Shown piece after piece: positions 9,064 through 17,010 of a stretch of 64,000 nucleotides of DNA. The stretch is from Actinotalea soli (GTDB lineage Bacteria > Actinomycetota > Actinomycetes > Actinomycetales > Cellulomonadaceae), in contig NZ_JAGEMK010000004.1 of NCBI RefSeq assembly GCF_017565425.1, positions 62,001 through 126,000 of the forward strand. Reading direction: 5' to 3'. Numbering within the stretch: position 1 is the stretch's first letter; every line of letters starts with the position of its first letter. The translations under genes and the position numbers were made by a program. The notes below the pieces were generated by a model. It was given only the letters and a program-made list of their open reading frames with translations, searched no databases and was not told the DNA's origin.

Positions 9064-9102
9064 ACAGTGCGCACCGCGCAGGGGGCAGGCGATGCGCACT
9101 GT
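9064..9102. repeat. Inverted repeat upstream of the helicase-like gene
   Basis: ACAGTGCGCA (9064-9073) and TGCGCACTGT (9093-9102) pair perfectly over 10 bp with a 19-nt spacer. It lies about 200 bp upstream of the GTG at 8866, inside the 464-bp divergent region 8867-9330, which has no gene I can support. An operator with two half-sites or an RNA hairpin are both possible. Confidence 0.5.
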
Positions 9103-9237
9103 CAGGGCCCAGTTTGCACCTCCCACCGGTGAGCGTCAAACCCCCGGGGTTCACCCCCGCCACGGGGGCGCGCCGCACCGCCTGCCCACAGGGAGCCGGG
9201 CGCCCGACATACGCATCACCGACGTTTCATTAGTGAC

Positions 9238-9256
9238 TAAGGAATGCCTCACCTCA
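9238..9256 (+). promoter_or_regulatory. Weak DtxR/IdeR-like box before the DUF1540 gene
   Basis: The 19 bases starting TAAGGAATGCCTCACC match the iron-box consensus TTAGGTTAGGCTAACCTAA at 12 of 19 positions. Just upstream, TTAGTGACTAA (9230-9240) is a 5-1-5 palindrome. The whole stretch 9220-9310 is strikingly AT-rich for this genome, as expected for a promoter. Regulation by iron is only a guess. Confidence 0.3.
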
Positions 9257-9330
9257 GAATTCTGGGTATTGCCCTATGGCATTCTTGGTGTGATTCTTGA
9301 GGAACACGATCGACGATTCGAGGAGCCACC

Positions 9331-9627
9331 ATGACCGCCACGATGCCCGAGGTCAGCGAGTGCACCGTCGCTGGCTGCTCGTACAACCACGACGGCTGCC
9401 ACGCCTTCGCCATCACGGTGAGCGGTGCGAACGGCTCGGCCGACTGCGGCACCTTCATCCCGCTGAGCACCAAGGGCGGCCTGGACCGGGTCGTCGCCCA
9501 GGTCGGTGCGTGCTCACGGGCCGACTGCGTGCACAACAGCGCCCTCGAGTGCACCGCCACCGCCGTGCGCATCGGCGCAGGTGCGGGTGGGCACGACGCG
9601 AACTGCCTCACCTTCCAGCAGGGCTGA
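9331..9627 (+). CDS. DUF1540 domain protein, two Cys-rich repeats
   Basis: 98 residues with eight cysteines arranged as two DUF1540-like units: EVSECTVAGCSYNHDGCHAF (about 7-26) with a following DCGTF, then ACSRADCVHNSALECTATAV (about 65-84) with a following NCLTF. The Cys spacing suggests metal binding, probably zinc or iron; the family has no known function. GAGGAG precedes the ATG. It is monocistronic, with an unusually AT-rich promoter region. Confidence 0.85.
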   Translation: MTATMPEVSECTVAGCSYNHDGCHAFAITVSGANGSADCGTFIPLSTKGGLDRVVAQVGACSRADCVHNSALECTATAVRIGAGAGGHDANCLTFQQG

Positions 9628-9687
9628 GCCCGCACTCAGCGCGGCACACCACGCTTCGCCGAGGGACCCCCCGCCTAGAGTTGCCCC

Positions 9688-10314
9688 GTGCCCGAGCCCC
9701 GCATCGACGTGCAGGAGGTCCTCACCGCGCACGGACCGGCACGGGCCCACCTCCACGTCCCCGCACGGGCCCGGCGAGGGCTGCTCGTTCTCGGCCACGG
9801 CGCCGGGGGTGGGGTCGACGCCCCTGACCTCCTCGCCGTGGCCGCCGTCGCGACCGAGCTCGGGATGACCACCGCCCTGGTCGAGCAGCCCTACCGCACG
9901 GCCGGCCGTCGCGGGACCCCCCGGGCCCCGACCCTCGACGCAGCCTGGACGGAGGTCCTCGCGCACCTGGTCGCCGGGCACGGCGGCCACCTCCCCCTGG
10001 TCACCGGCGGACGCTCGGCAGGGGCACGCGTCGCGTGCCGCACCGCCGGGGCGACCGGAGCGGACGCCGTGCTGTGCCTCGCCTTCCCGGTCCAGCCCCC
10101 GGGGCGTCCCGACCGGCCGAGCCGACTGCCCGAGCTCGACGGTGCGGTCGTCCCGGTCCTGGTGGTGCAGGGCGACAGAGACCCCTACGGCCTGCCGCCG
10201 TCGGCCCCCGGCCGCACGGTCGCCGTCGTGCCCGGGGACCACTCCTTGCGTCGCGGGCTGGGCGAGCTGCCTGCGACGGTGCGGCCCTGGCTCGAGGCCC
10301 TCCTCTCCCGCTGA
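9688..10314 (+). CDS. Small alpha/beta hydrolase (TEX30/KANL3-like)
   Basis: 208 residues. The alpha/beta-hydrolase core is clear: oxyanion region LGHGAGGGVDAPD (about 35-47), nucleophile elbow GGRSAGARVA (Ser near 112), acidic residue in VQGDRDPYG, and catalytic His in PGDHSLRR. This short form matches the dienelactone-hydrolase/TEX30-like family, which hydrolyses small esters or acts on unknown substrates. The GTG start has no ribosome-binding site; TAGAGT at 9676-9681 ends six bases before it, so the mRNA is probably leaderless. Independent of neighbours. Confidence 0.8.
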   Translation: MPEPRIDVQEVLTAHGPARAHLHVPARARRGLLVLGHGAGGGVDAPDLLAVAAVATELGMTTALVEQPYRTAGRRGTPRAPTLDAAWTEVLAHLVAGHGGHLPLVTGGRSAGARVACRTAGATGADAVLCLAFPVQPPGRPDRPSRLPELDGAVVPVLVVQGDRDPYGLPPSAPGRTVAVVPGDHSLRRGLGELPATVRPWLEALLSR

Positions 10315-10318
10315 TCGA

Positions 10319-10338
10319 GGGTGACGCACGTATCACCC
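10319..10338. terminator. Short stem-loop after the alpha/beta hydrolase gene
   Basis: GGGTGA and TCACCC pair around an 8-nt loop, starting 5 nt after the hydrolase stop codon. No T-run follows, so it would be a weak intrinsic terminator. Confidence 0.35.
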
Positions 10339-10447
10339 CTCTGGGCCTCACGGCCCTGGCCCGCACGTCGACGGGGGTGCACCATGGAGGTGGTCGGCAA
10401 CCCCGGCCACCTCACACGTCCCCGCGAACCACACCCAGGAGCGCATC

Positions 10448-10675
10448 ATGAGCACCATCACCGCCCAGCCCCGCCACGACGGCACGATGTCGGTCCGCGA
10501 CACGTTCCGCTGGATCCGCGAGACCCCCGCCCCCTACTGGGACGCCGAGGACTCCACCAAGGGCCGGTACGTCGCGTGGCTGGGCATCAGCGCCCTCGCG
10601 TGGACGGTCGTGGGGATCGCGGGGACGGCACTCGTCGGCGAAGGGCTGCGCGGGCTCGCGGGCCTGCTCGGCTGA
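10448..10675 (+). CDS. Small single-pass membrane protein, unknown
   Basis: 75 residues, no family recognised. The N-terminal half is soluble and rich in charged/aromatic residues (RDTFRWIRETPAPYWD), followed by one hydrophobic segment (about 43-63, ISALAWTVVGIAGTALVG). AGGAG is well spaced before the ATG, supporting a real gene. It may sit near other membrane proteins, but nothing nearby points to a role. Confidence 0.65.
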   Translation: MSTITAQPRHDGTMSVRDTFRWIRETPAPYWDAEDSTKGRYVAWLGISALAWTVVGIAGTALVGEGLRGLAGLLG

Positions 10676-10789
10676 CACCCCGGGTCGGCTCGCGCTCGCG
10701 GAGACAGGCCCGACCGCTTCCGGGTGAACCTCGGACGAGCGCCGGTCGTTCGCCTGACTCCTCGGGCGATGTGGGCCATCATGTCCGGT

Positions 10790-11128
10790 ATGCGATCCGC
10801 CCTGTCGATGGTCGTCCTCGCCGCCGTCGTCGCCACCACCGCGGCCTGCGGTGGCTCGGACCTCCCGTCCCGCACCCCCGACGTCAGCGGCGTCGTCGAC
10901 CGCGAGGCCGGGTCCGAGAGGGTGACCCTCTCAGGGCCGTCGAACCCGTACTACGACGGCATGGACCTCCTGCGTGGCAGCCCGGTGATCGTCGCCCGGA
11001 GCGACGAGAGCGCCCTGGCCCCCGAGGACCTCGCCGGCGGCGACGTCGTCGACGTGTGGATCGAGGGCGCCTGTGCCGAGTCCTCCCCGGTCCAGTGCAC
11101 GGTCACCGCGCTGAGGGTCCGCGACTGA
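10790..11128 (+). CDS. Putative lipoprotein
   Basis: 112 residues. An N-terminal signal of about 20 residues ends in a lipobox-like ATTAAC, with Cys as the expected lipidated residue, followed by GGSDLPSRTPD. The remainder is a small beta-rich domain with a second Cys pair (EGACAESSPVQC). I recognise no family. In-frame ATG codons also lie at 10769 and 10781; I chose 10790 because it gives the tightest signal peptide. The 3' end overlaps the convergent TIGR02611 gene by 26 bp. Confidence 0.65.
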   Translation: MRSALSMVVLAAVVATTAACGGSDLPSRTPDVSGVVDREAGSERVTLSGPSNPYYDGMDLLRGSPVIVARSDESALAPEDLAGGDVVDVWIEGACAESSPVQCTVTALRVRD

Positions 11129-11435
11129 CACCGCGCCGGCCGCGCCACCACGCTACGACGCGGTCCTTGCCCTTGCGGAGCACGTCGAGGATCCGCACCA
11201 GCAGGCGTCTGGCCCACGGGAACTCCGCTCCGAGCACCGCGAGCCCCAGCAGGATCGTGGCGATGCCCGGTCCGGGCAGGACCAGCATCGCGACGCCCGC
11301 CACGATGATCACCGTGGCGACCGTCGCCACCACGATGCGGTAGCCCAGCGACGTGGCGGGGTGCGCCCGGAGCCGATCGCGCAACCGCGTGACCGGATGG
11401 GCCCGTGTCCGGGTGGCGGTGTCGGTGTCGCTCAC
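11103..11435 (-). CDS. TIGR02611-family (PGPGW) membrane protein
   Basis: 110 residues with two membrane helices. The signature MLVLPGPGIATILLGLAVLG, followed by AEFPWARRLL, is that of the actinobacterial TIGR02611 family, whose function is unknown. The GTG start is preceded by CACAAT seven bases upstream with no ribosome-binding site, indicating a leaderless promoter. Its 3' end overlaps the lipoprotein gene from the other strand, so antisense interference is possible. Confidence 0.85.
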   Translation of the reverse strand: MSDTDTATRTRAHPVTRLRDRLRAHPATSLGYRIVVATVATVIIVAGVAMLVLPGPGIATILLGLAVLGAEFPWARRLLVRILDVLRKGKDRVVAWWRGRRGVSRGPSAR

Positions 11436-11612
11436 CAGACGATTGTGCCCTGCCTCACAAGCACGGGTCGACGGGGTTCGGGCAGGACATGGGGTGAACC
11501 TGTGTGCATCTGAGGATGCGCCGGGGCGAGCACCGACGGTGGCGGCATGGACGACAGCGGTGACCGAGGACCACACTCGGTGCACCTGCTGACCTGACGC
11601 TCGGAGGACGCC

Positions 11613-12629
11613 GTGACCACCACGCTCCCCCTGAGCCGCGAGCAGGTCATGGCCCACCGCCGGCGAGTCGGTGTCCTCGACGAGCGCCTGCCCAGCGGCC
11701 CCGAGGCACGACACCAGGCAGCAGCGGCGGGCCTGACCGACAGCGGGCCGCGGGCCGCGCTGCTGTCGCTGCACGCACGGGTCGAGGGCACGAGGTCGTC
11801 GGACTGGGAGGCCCCGGGGCTCGTGCAGCTGTGGGGTCCACGGTTCAGCGCCTACGTGATCGCCGAGGAGGACCGGGCCACGTTCTCCCTCGGCAGGCTG
11901 CCGACCAGGGGTGCGCGGCGGGAGCTCGCCGAGGACCTCGCCGAGCGGCTCGACGCGGTGCTCCGCGGACGCGAGATGCCCTACGGGGAGGCCGGACGCG
12001 CCGTCGGCGTGCACCACAACCAGCTGCGGTACGCGGCCCTCACCGGGCGGGTGCTGATCCGGTGGGACGGCGCCCGGCAGCCGACGGTCCGATGCGTCCC
12101 ACCGCCGCCGGTCGACACGTCCACGGCACGGCTCGACCTGGCCCGCCGGTACCTGCACGTGATGGGCCCGGGGACGGCCGAGGGCTTCGGCCGTTGGGCA
12201 GGGCTGCACGGGCGCTCGACCCTCCCGGCCTTCGAGGCCCTCGGGCCCGAGCTCCTCCCGGTGCGGACCGTCGTGGGCGAGGGGTGGATCCTGGCGGGGG
12301 ACGAGGCGTCCCTCCGGTCCTCCCCCGGCCCGGCGGCCGCTGCGCGGCTGCTGCCCAGCGGAGACAGCTACACCCTCTTCTGGGGGCCTGACCGCGAGCT
12401 GCTCGTCCCCGACGCGGGAGACCGGGCCGCGCTGTGGACGCCACGGGTGTGGCCCGGTGCCGTCCTGGTGGGCGGCGAGGTGGTCGGGACGTGGCGGCGC
12501 GCGGAGGAGAAGGTCACGGTCACCGCGTTCCGCGCGCTGACCGCCCGAGAGCGCGAAGCCGTCGAGGAGGAGGCCGTGGGCCTGCCCCTGCCGGGGCTCA
12601 CCGCGCCGATCTCGGTGCGCTGGTCCTGA
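11613..12629 (+). CDS. Winged-helix AlkZ/YcaQ-like protein (HTH_42)
   Basis: 338 residues of the COG3214/HTH_42 family. Diagnostic stretches are PRAALLSLHARVEGT (about 45-60), VQLWGPRFSAYV (about 70-81) and the C-terminal WTPRVWPGAVLVGGEVVGTW. Characterised relatives (Streptomyces AlkZ, E. coli YcaQ/AlkX) are DNA glycosylases that unhook DNA crosslinks or alkylated bases. I do not see a clear catalytic QxQ pair here (VQLW stands nearby), so glycosylase activity is uncertain. GTG start after GGAGGAC. Divergent from the TIGR02611 gene across 177 bp with no clear operator. Confidence 0.8.
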   Translation: MTTTLPLSREQVMAHRRRVGVLDERLPSGPEARHQAAAAGLTDSGPRAALLSLHARVEGTRSSDWEAPGLVQLWGPRFSAYVIAEEDRATFSLGRLPTRGARRELAEDLAERLDAVLRGREMPYGEAGRAVGVHHNQLRYAALTGRVLIRWDGARQPTVRCVPPPPVDTSTARLDLARRYLHVMGPGTAEGFGRWAGLHGRSTLPAFEALGPELLPVRTVVGEGWILAGDEASLRSSPGPAAAARLLPSGDSYTLFWGPDRELLVPDAGDRAALWTPRVWPGAVLVGGEVVGTWRRAEEKVTVTAFRALTAREREAVEEEAVGLPLPGLTAPISVRWS

Positions 12630-12662
12630 CACGCCCCCGGCGGTGCAGGACGCGCGTCGCCC

Positions 12663-13508
12663 TCAGGTCAGGCCGAGCTCCGCGAAGGCGGCGATCAGGC
12701 CCTCGTCCTGCGGCCCCTGGGCGACGCGGTCGGCGACGGCGATGACCTCGGGCGGTGCGCCGACGATGGCCACACCCGTGCCTGCCCAGGCGAGCATCTC
12801 GAGGTCGTTGAGCCCGTCCCCGACGGCGACGACGTCCTCCCGGGCCAGGCCGAGGTGCGTCGCGACGAGGTCGATGCCGATCGCCTTGTGCACCCCGTCG
12901 AGGTAGAGCTCGCCGGCTGAGTCCCCCATGCCGGGGATCGAGCTGGGCAGCACACCGACCCCGGCACCGATCGCGTCGAGCAGGGCCCCACCGGCCAGGG
13001 GTGACTCGAAGTAGGTGATCTTGCCGAAGGAGACCTCGGTGAGGTCCTCGGCCATGCGGAGGGAGTCGAGGATGTCCGTGGGACCGTCCCGGTCGTCGCT
13101 CGGGCCGAAGCGACCGCGGTGCATCTGCCGGAGCCTCTCGTCGACCCCGGGCCGCCCGTGCAGCACGTCGGGACCCTCGAGGACGTACGCGATGTCGTGC
13201 TCGTCGAGCGTCCTGACCGCGCGGGCCGCGAGGTCCGCGGGGAAGCGCTGGTCCTTGAGCACCGCGCCGTCCACCTCGACGTAGGCCCCCGCCGCCGCGA
13301 CGAGGCCGTCGAAACCCGCTGCGAGGATGCGCTCGGGGAGCATGGCACGCGGTCGGCCCGTGCACAGGAGCACCAGGTGCCCCGCGGCACGCGCTGCCCG
13401 GACGGCATCGACATGCCCCGGAGGCACGATGCCGTGGTGGGCGTACGTCCCGTCGACGTCGAGAAACACCGCCCTGCGCGGGCTGGTCGGCACACCGTTC
13501 GTCGTCAT
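12663..13508 (-). CDS. HAD-superfamily phosphatase (Cof-type)
   Basis: 281 residues. HAD motif I is FLDVDGTYA (about 15-23), motif II LLCTGRPR, and motif IV VGDGLNDLEML near the C-terminus, with a large C2-type cap between them, typical of Cof/sugar-phosphate phosphatases. Substrate unknown. The gene follows the ECF sigma gene by 12 nt, but a leaderless -10 box TAGACT (complement of 13518-13523) overlaps the sigma stop codon TAG and ends nine bases before the ATG, so it likely also has its own promoter. Confidence 0.9.
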   Translation of the reverse strand: MTTNGVPTSPRRAVFLDVDGTYAHHGIVPPGHVDAVRAARAAGHLVLLCTGRPRAMLPERILAAGFDGLVAAAGAYVEVDGAVLKDQRFPADLAARAVRTLDEHDIAYVLEGPDVLHGRPGVDERLRQMHRGRFGPSDDRDGPTDILDSLRMAEDLTEVSFGKITYFESPLAGGALLDAIGAGVGVLPSSIPGMGDSAGELYLDGVHKAIGIDLVATHLGLAREDVVAVGDGLNDLEMLAWAGTGVAIVGAPPEVIAVADRVAQGPQDEGLIAAFAELGLT

Positions 13509-13520
13509 GTCCGTCGCAGT

Positions 13521-14708
13521 CTACGGCCATCCCGCGGGGTGCGACCGTCCTCGGGGCGAACGCTCGGGCGGCTCGACCGACTGCCCCAGACGGGCCGCCT
13601 GCACCCGGAGGTGATCGCGTTCGGCGGTGCTCGCGGCGAGACTCGCGGCCTCGGCGTAGAGGTCCCGGGCCCGCTCGAGCTCGCCCGCACGCTCACGCAA
13701 CCACGCGGCGACCGCCGTCCGCCGTGGGACGCCCTCGGGCACCGCAGCGAGGGCGGCCAACCCGACCTGGGGCCCGTCGACGTGCCCGACGGCCATCACG
13801 CGGTTCAGGGCGACCACGGGCGAGGCGGTGAGGCGCAGTAGCTCGTCGAACCACTCGAGGATCTGCGCCCAGTCGGTCTCCTCGGTCGAGGTCGCGTCGC
13901 AGTGCAGCGCGGCGATCGCGGCCTGGGCCTGATACTCCCCGAGCCGGCCCTGGGCGAGAGCCGCCTGCAGGACGTCGACCCCCTCAGCGATGAGCGCGGT
14001 GTCCCACCGAGCACGGTCCTGCTCGGCCAACGTGACGAGCGCACCGCTCTCGGTCCATCGGGCGCCGCGCCGGGCATGGTGCAGCAGCATCAGCGCCAGG
14101 AGCCCCGCGACCTCCGCGTCGTCGGTGAGGCCGCGCAGGGTGCGCGCCAGCCGGATCGCTTCCGCGGCCAGGTCGACGTCGCCCGAGTAGCCCTGGTTGA
14201 AGATCAGGTACAGGACACTCAGGACATCGCGGAGATCACCTGGTGCCCCGATCCCTTCGCGGGCCACGGTGCGCTTCGCCCGGCTGATCCGTTGGGCCAT
14301 CGTCGCCTCGGGCACGATGTACGCGTCCGCGATCTGCCGTGTGGTCAGACCGCCGACCGCGCGCAGGGTGAGGGGGACGGCCGACGCGGGGGTCAAGGCC
14401 GGGTGACAGCACAGGAAGAGCAGCTGGAGGGTGTCGTCCTCCTGCCGCACCGGCCCCGGTCCTCGCCGGTCGGCAGCACGCGCCTCGCGGGCTCGGCGGG
14501 CCGAGTCGGCGCGGCCGGCGTCGACGAGCTTGCGCCAGGCCACCGTCACCAGCCAGCCCTGGGGGTCGTCCGGAGTGGTGTCGGGCCAGCGTCGGACGGC
14601 CTCGACCAAGGCCTCCTGGACGGCGTCCTCGGCCGCCGGGAAGTCAGCTCCCCGGCGGACGAGGACGCCGATCACCCGCGGGATGAGCTCCCGGAGGTAG
14701 GCCTCCAT
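13521..14708 (-). CDS. ECF42-type sigma factor with TPR-like C-terminal extension
   Basis: 395 residues. Sigma region 2 spans about 1-75 (AAEDAVQEALVEAVRRWP), region 4 about 110-165 (LTTRQIADAYIVPEATMAQR), followed by the conserved FNQGYSG segment and a long helical C-terminal extension (DUF6596/TPR-like) that marks group ECF42. Established studies show ECF42 needs its C-terminal extension and is encoded beside YCII/DGPF proteins rather than an anti-sigma factor. That partner lies 3 nt upstream here. Target genes cannot be read from the window. Confidence 0.9.
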   Translation of the reverse strand: MEAYLRELIPRVIGVLVRRGADFPAAEDAVQEALVEAVRRWPDTTPDDPQGWLVTVAWRKLVDAGRADSARRAREARAADRRGPGPVRQEDDTLQLLFLCCHPALTPASAVPLTLRAVGGLTTRQIADAYIVPEATMAQRISRAKRTVAREGIGAPGDLRDVLSVLYLIFNQGYSGDVDLAAEAIRLARTLRGLTDDAEVAGLLALMLLHHARRGARWTESGALVTLAEQDRARWDTALIAEGVDVLQAALAQGRLGEYQAQAAIAALHCDATSTEETDWAQILEWFDELLRLTASPVVALNRVMAVGHVDGPQVGLAALAAVPEGVPRRTAVAAWLRERAGELERARDLYAEAASLAASTAERDHLRVQAARLGQSVEPPERSPRGRSHPAGWP

Positions 14709-14711
14709 CGG

Positions 14712-15125
14712 TCAGTCGGTCACCGTGGGCGGGGCCTCGAGGAAGGGTCGCACCTCGATCCACTCCTGGAGCGGCACACCGCCCTGGCCGGGGGCGGCCG
14801 AGAGGAACGCCGCGGCCTCGTGGGCGCGCTCGACGGACTCGACGTCGATCACCATCCACCCGGCGATGAGGTCCTTGGTCTCCGCGAAGGGACCGTCGGT
14901 CACCGGGCGCCGTCCCTCGCCGTCGTACCGCACGAAGGTGCCCTCGGGGGACAGGGCCTGCGCGTCGACGAACTCCCCCCGTTCCCCGAGCACGTCGGCG
15001 ACGTGGTTCATGTAGGCGATGTGCGCGGACACCTCGTCCGGGGCCCACCGGTCCATGGGCGTCTGGGCGCTGGGCATCTGGTCCGGCCCACCCCGGTAGT
15101 GCTTCAGCAGCAGGAACTTCGCCAT
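14712..15125 (-). CDS. YCII-related (DGPF) protein, partner of ECF42 sigma
   Basis: 137 residues. Contains the DGPF core VTDGPFAETKDLIAGWMVID in the second half; YCII-like folds bind small molecules, and DGPF proteins are the usual ECF42 neighbours, although a direct regulatory contact has not been shown in general. The start at 15125 is chosen because GGAGGAG lies 8 nt upstream; an in-frame ATG five codons earlier sits inside that site. The gene ends 3 nt before the sigma start, so translation is probably coupled. Confidence 0.88.
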   Translation of the reverse strand: MAKFLLLKHYRGGPDQMPSAQTPMDRWAPDEVSAHIAYMNHVADVLGERGEFVDAQALSPEGTFVRYDGEGRRPVTDGPFAETKDLIAGWMVIDVESVERAHEAAAFLSAAPGQGGVPLQEWIEVRPFLEAPPTVTD

Positions 15126-15283
15126 CGGTCTCTCCTCCATCGTTCTCTGTCCGTGGCACCGGTCCCGGTGCCCTTGCTCCTAGGACGGAGCCGACGGACG
15201 GTTCTCGACGTCGACGAGGGAAGGATGCTCACGTCCGTGGTGCGGCCGCGCCGGACCGAAGGCCTGGCGCGGCCGCACTCACG

Positions 15284-16786
15284 TCACACCGAGGGCCCGG
15301 TGCCCCGTCCCTGCACGAGCTCCATGAGGTCGATGCCGGTCTGAGCCTTGAGGAGCTCGGCGAGCTCCTGCACCCCGGTCGCGACCTGACCGGTCATGCG
15401 GCCGGCGCCGTCCTTGTCGATGATCGTGATGCCGTCGATGCTGCCGAGGGCGTCGGCGTAGGGCTGGGCCAGCTTGGGCATGGCCTCGAGGACCATCTGC
15501 AGGCGAGCAGAGTCGGGGAACGTCTCGTAGGCGCCGGACTCGGCCTTGATGGCCGCGGCCTTGGCCTCACCCCGTGCGCGCTCGGATGCCGCCTCGGCCT
15601 CACCCCGGGCCTGGATGCCGTCGGCCTCGGCGCGGGCCAGGGCGAGAGCACCCTCGGCGCGACGCTGCTGCTCGACGAGGGCGGCCTCGGCACGGGCACG
15701 CGAGGCGGAGGCCTCGGCGTCCGCCTGGGCGGTGGTGCGCTGGGCCTCGGCCTCGGCCTTGCGGATAGCTGCGGTCTTGCTGGCCTCGGCCTCCTGCTCG
15801 GCGGCGTACTTGCGGGCGTCTGCCTCCTGCGCGGCCTCGTACTTGCGGGCCTCGGCGGGCTTGCGCACCTCGGTCTGCAGCTCCTGCTCGCGCAGGGCCG
15901 CACGGCGCTGGGCCACGAGCTCCTGCTGCTCGAGGACGGCCTGCTGGGCCTCGGCCTCGGCACGCTCCTTGGCCGCGTGGGCCTCGGCCTCGGCCTGCGC
16001 GGTCTCCTGCTGGATCTGGGCGTTGCGCAGCGAGAGGGCCTTGTTCGACTCGGCGATCTGGACGGCCGACTCGTTGGAGCGCTCGGTGCTCTCCTGCTGC
16101 GCCTGGGCCTCGGCGATCTCGGCGTCACGGGCGACGGCTGCGGCCCGCGGGCGGCCGAGGTTGGTGATGTAGGCGCCCGAGTCCTCGACGGTCTGGATCT
16201 CGAAGTTCTCCAGGACGAGCCCGCGCTCGGCGAGCATCGGCACGGCGATGTCCTTGACCTCCTTCGAGAAGTCCTGGCGCTCGTAGAGGATCGACTCGAC
16301 GGTCAGGGTGCCCGCGATGGTGCGCAGCACACCGACCAGCACCTCGCTGGTCTGGCCCTCGATGACCTGTTCCTGGCCGCGACCGGCGAACCGCTGGGCG
16401 GCGGCCCGCACCATGCGCTCGGTGCCGCCGACCTTGACGACGGCGATGCTGCGCAGCGTCACGCCCACGCCGCTCTTGGTGGTCGCGTCCTCGGCGGTGA
16501 CGGGGAAGCTCTGCGAGGCCAGGGACAGCCGCGCGACCTGCTCGAAGATCGGCTTGACGAACGTTCCGCCCCCGATCACGACCCGCTGGCCGGAGAGGTC
16601 GGTCGTCTCCTCGCCCGTCTCGGGGTTGATCACGGGGGTGCCGCGCTTGCGCCCGGTGATGATCAGCGCCTCGTCGGGCGTAGCGATCTTGAACCGCACC
16701 TTGGCGTAGATGCCACCGACGATCGCGAGCGCCACCAGGGCGACGATCGCGATGACGGTGGTCAGAACGGGACCAACGAGCTCCAT
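15284..16786 (-). CDS. Flotillin-family (SPFH) membrane scaffold protein
   Basis: 500 residues. N-terminal membrane helix (about 8-28), SPFH/band-7 domain (about 30-200, with GTFVKPIFEQVARLSL and VLENFEIQTVEDSGAYI), then a very long Ala/Glu/Gln/Lys/Arg-rich coiled coil (about 210-410), then a C-terminal globular end. This is the domain order of bacterial flotillin (YuaG/FloT), which oligomerises at membrane microdomains and affects membrane fluidity, secretion and signalling. GAGGAG precedes the ATG. No NfeD-family partner is seen next to it. Confidence 0.93.
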   Translation of the reverse strand: MELVGPVLTTVIAIVALVALAIVGGIYAKVRFKIATPDEALIITGRKRGTPVINPETGEETTDLSGQRVVIGGGTFVKPIFEQVARLSLASQSFPVTAEDATTKSGVGVTLRSIAVVKVGGTERMVRAAAQRFAGRGQEQVIEGQTSEVLVGVLRTIAGTLTVESILYERQDFSKEVKDIAVPMLAERGLVLENFEIQTVEDSGAYITNLGRPRAAAVARDAEIAEAQAQQESTERSNESAVQIAESNKALSLRNAQIQQETAQAEAEAHAAKERAEAEAQQAVLEQQELVAQRRAALREQELQTEVRKPAEARKYEAAQEADARKYAAEQEAEASKTAAIRKAEAEAQRTTAQADAEASASRARAEAALVEQQRRAEGALALARAEADGIQARGEAEAASERARGEAKAAAIKAESGAYETFPDSARLQMVLEAMPKLAQPYADALGSIDGITIIDKDGAGRMTGQVATGVQELAELLKAQTGIDLMELVQGRGTGPSV

Positions 16787-16951
16787 GGGACTCCTCAGGG
16801 GCAGGCCCCCTGCGGCGGAGGCGCTGGCGTGGGCGCAAGACCGAGGTGCTCGCGCGGGGTCACGCCACCGGTGCCACGACCGAAAGAAGCCCCCCGACCG
16901 CCGACCGGCGACGGTCGAACTCTAGGGCCAGAGGACCGCGCCGCGCGGCCC

Positions 16952-16970
16952 GTCCACCCGATCGGTGGAC
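16952..16970. terminator. Perfect 7-bp hairpin between alcohol dehydrogenase and flotillin genes
   Basis: GTCCACC, loop CGATC, GGTGGAC. It lies 41 nt after the dehydrogenase stop codon, on the same strand as both flanking genes, so it is best read as that gene's terminator, though there is no T-run. It could also be a repressor site far upstream of flotillin. Confidence 0.45.
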
Positions 16971-17010
16971 ACGCGCTGTCCCACGGCGGGTCACGGGCGG
17001 GCGACAGGGG

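Noticed and set aside
8867-9178. N-terminal extension of the helicase-like protein
   Set aside because: The added residues are Arg/Pro-rich and cross the inverted repeat at 9064-9102; a GTG with proper family-like sequence is at 8866.
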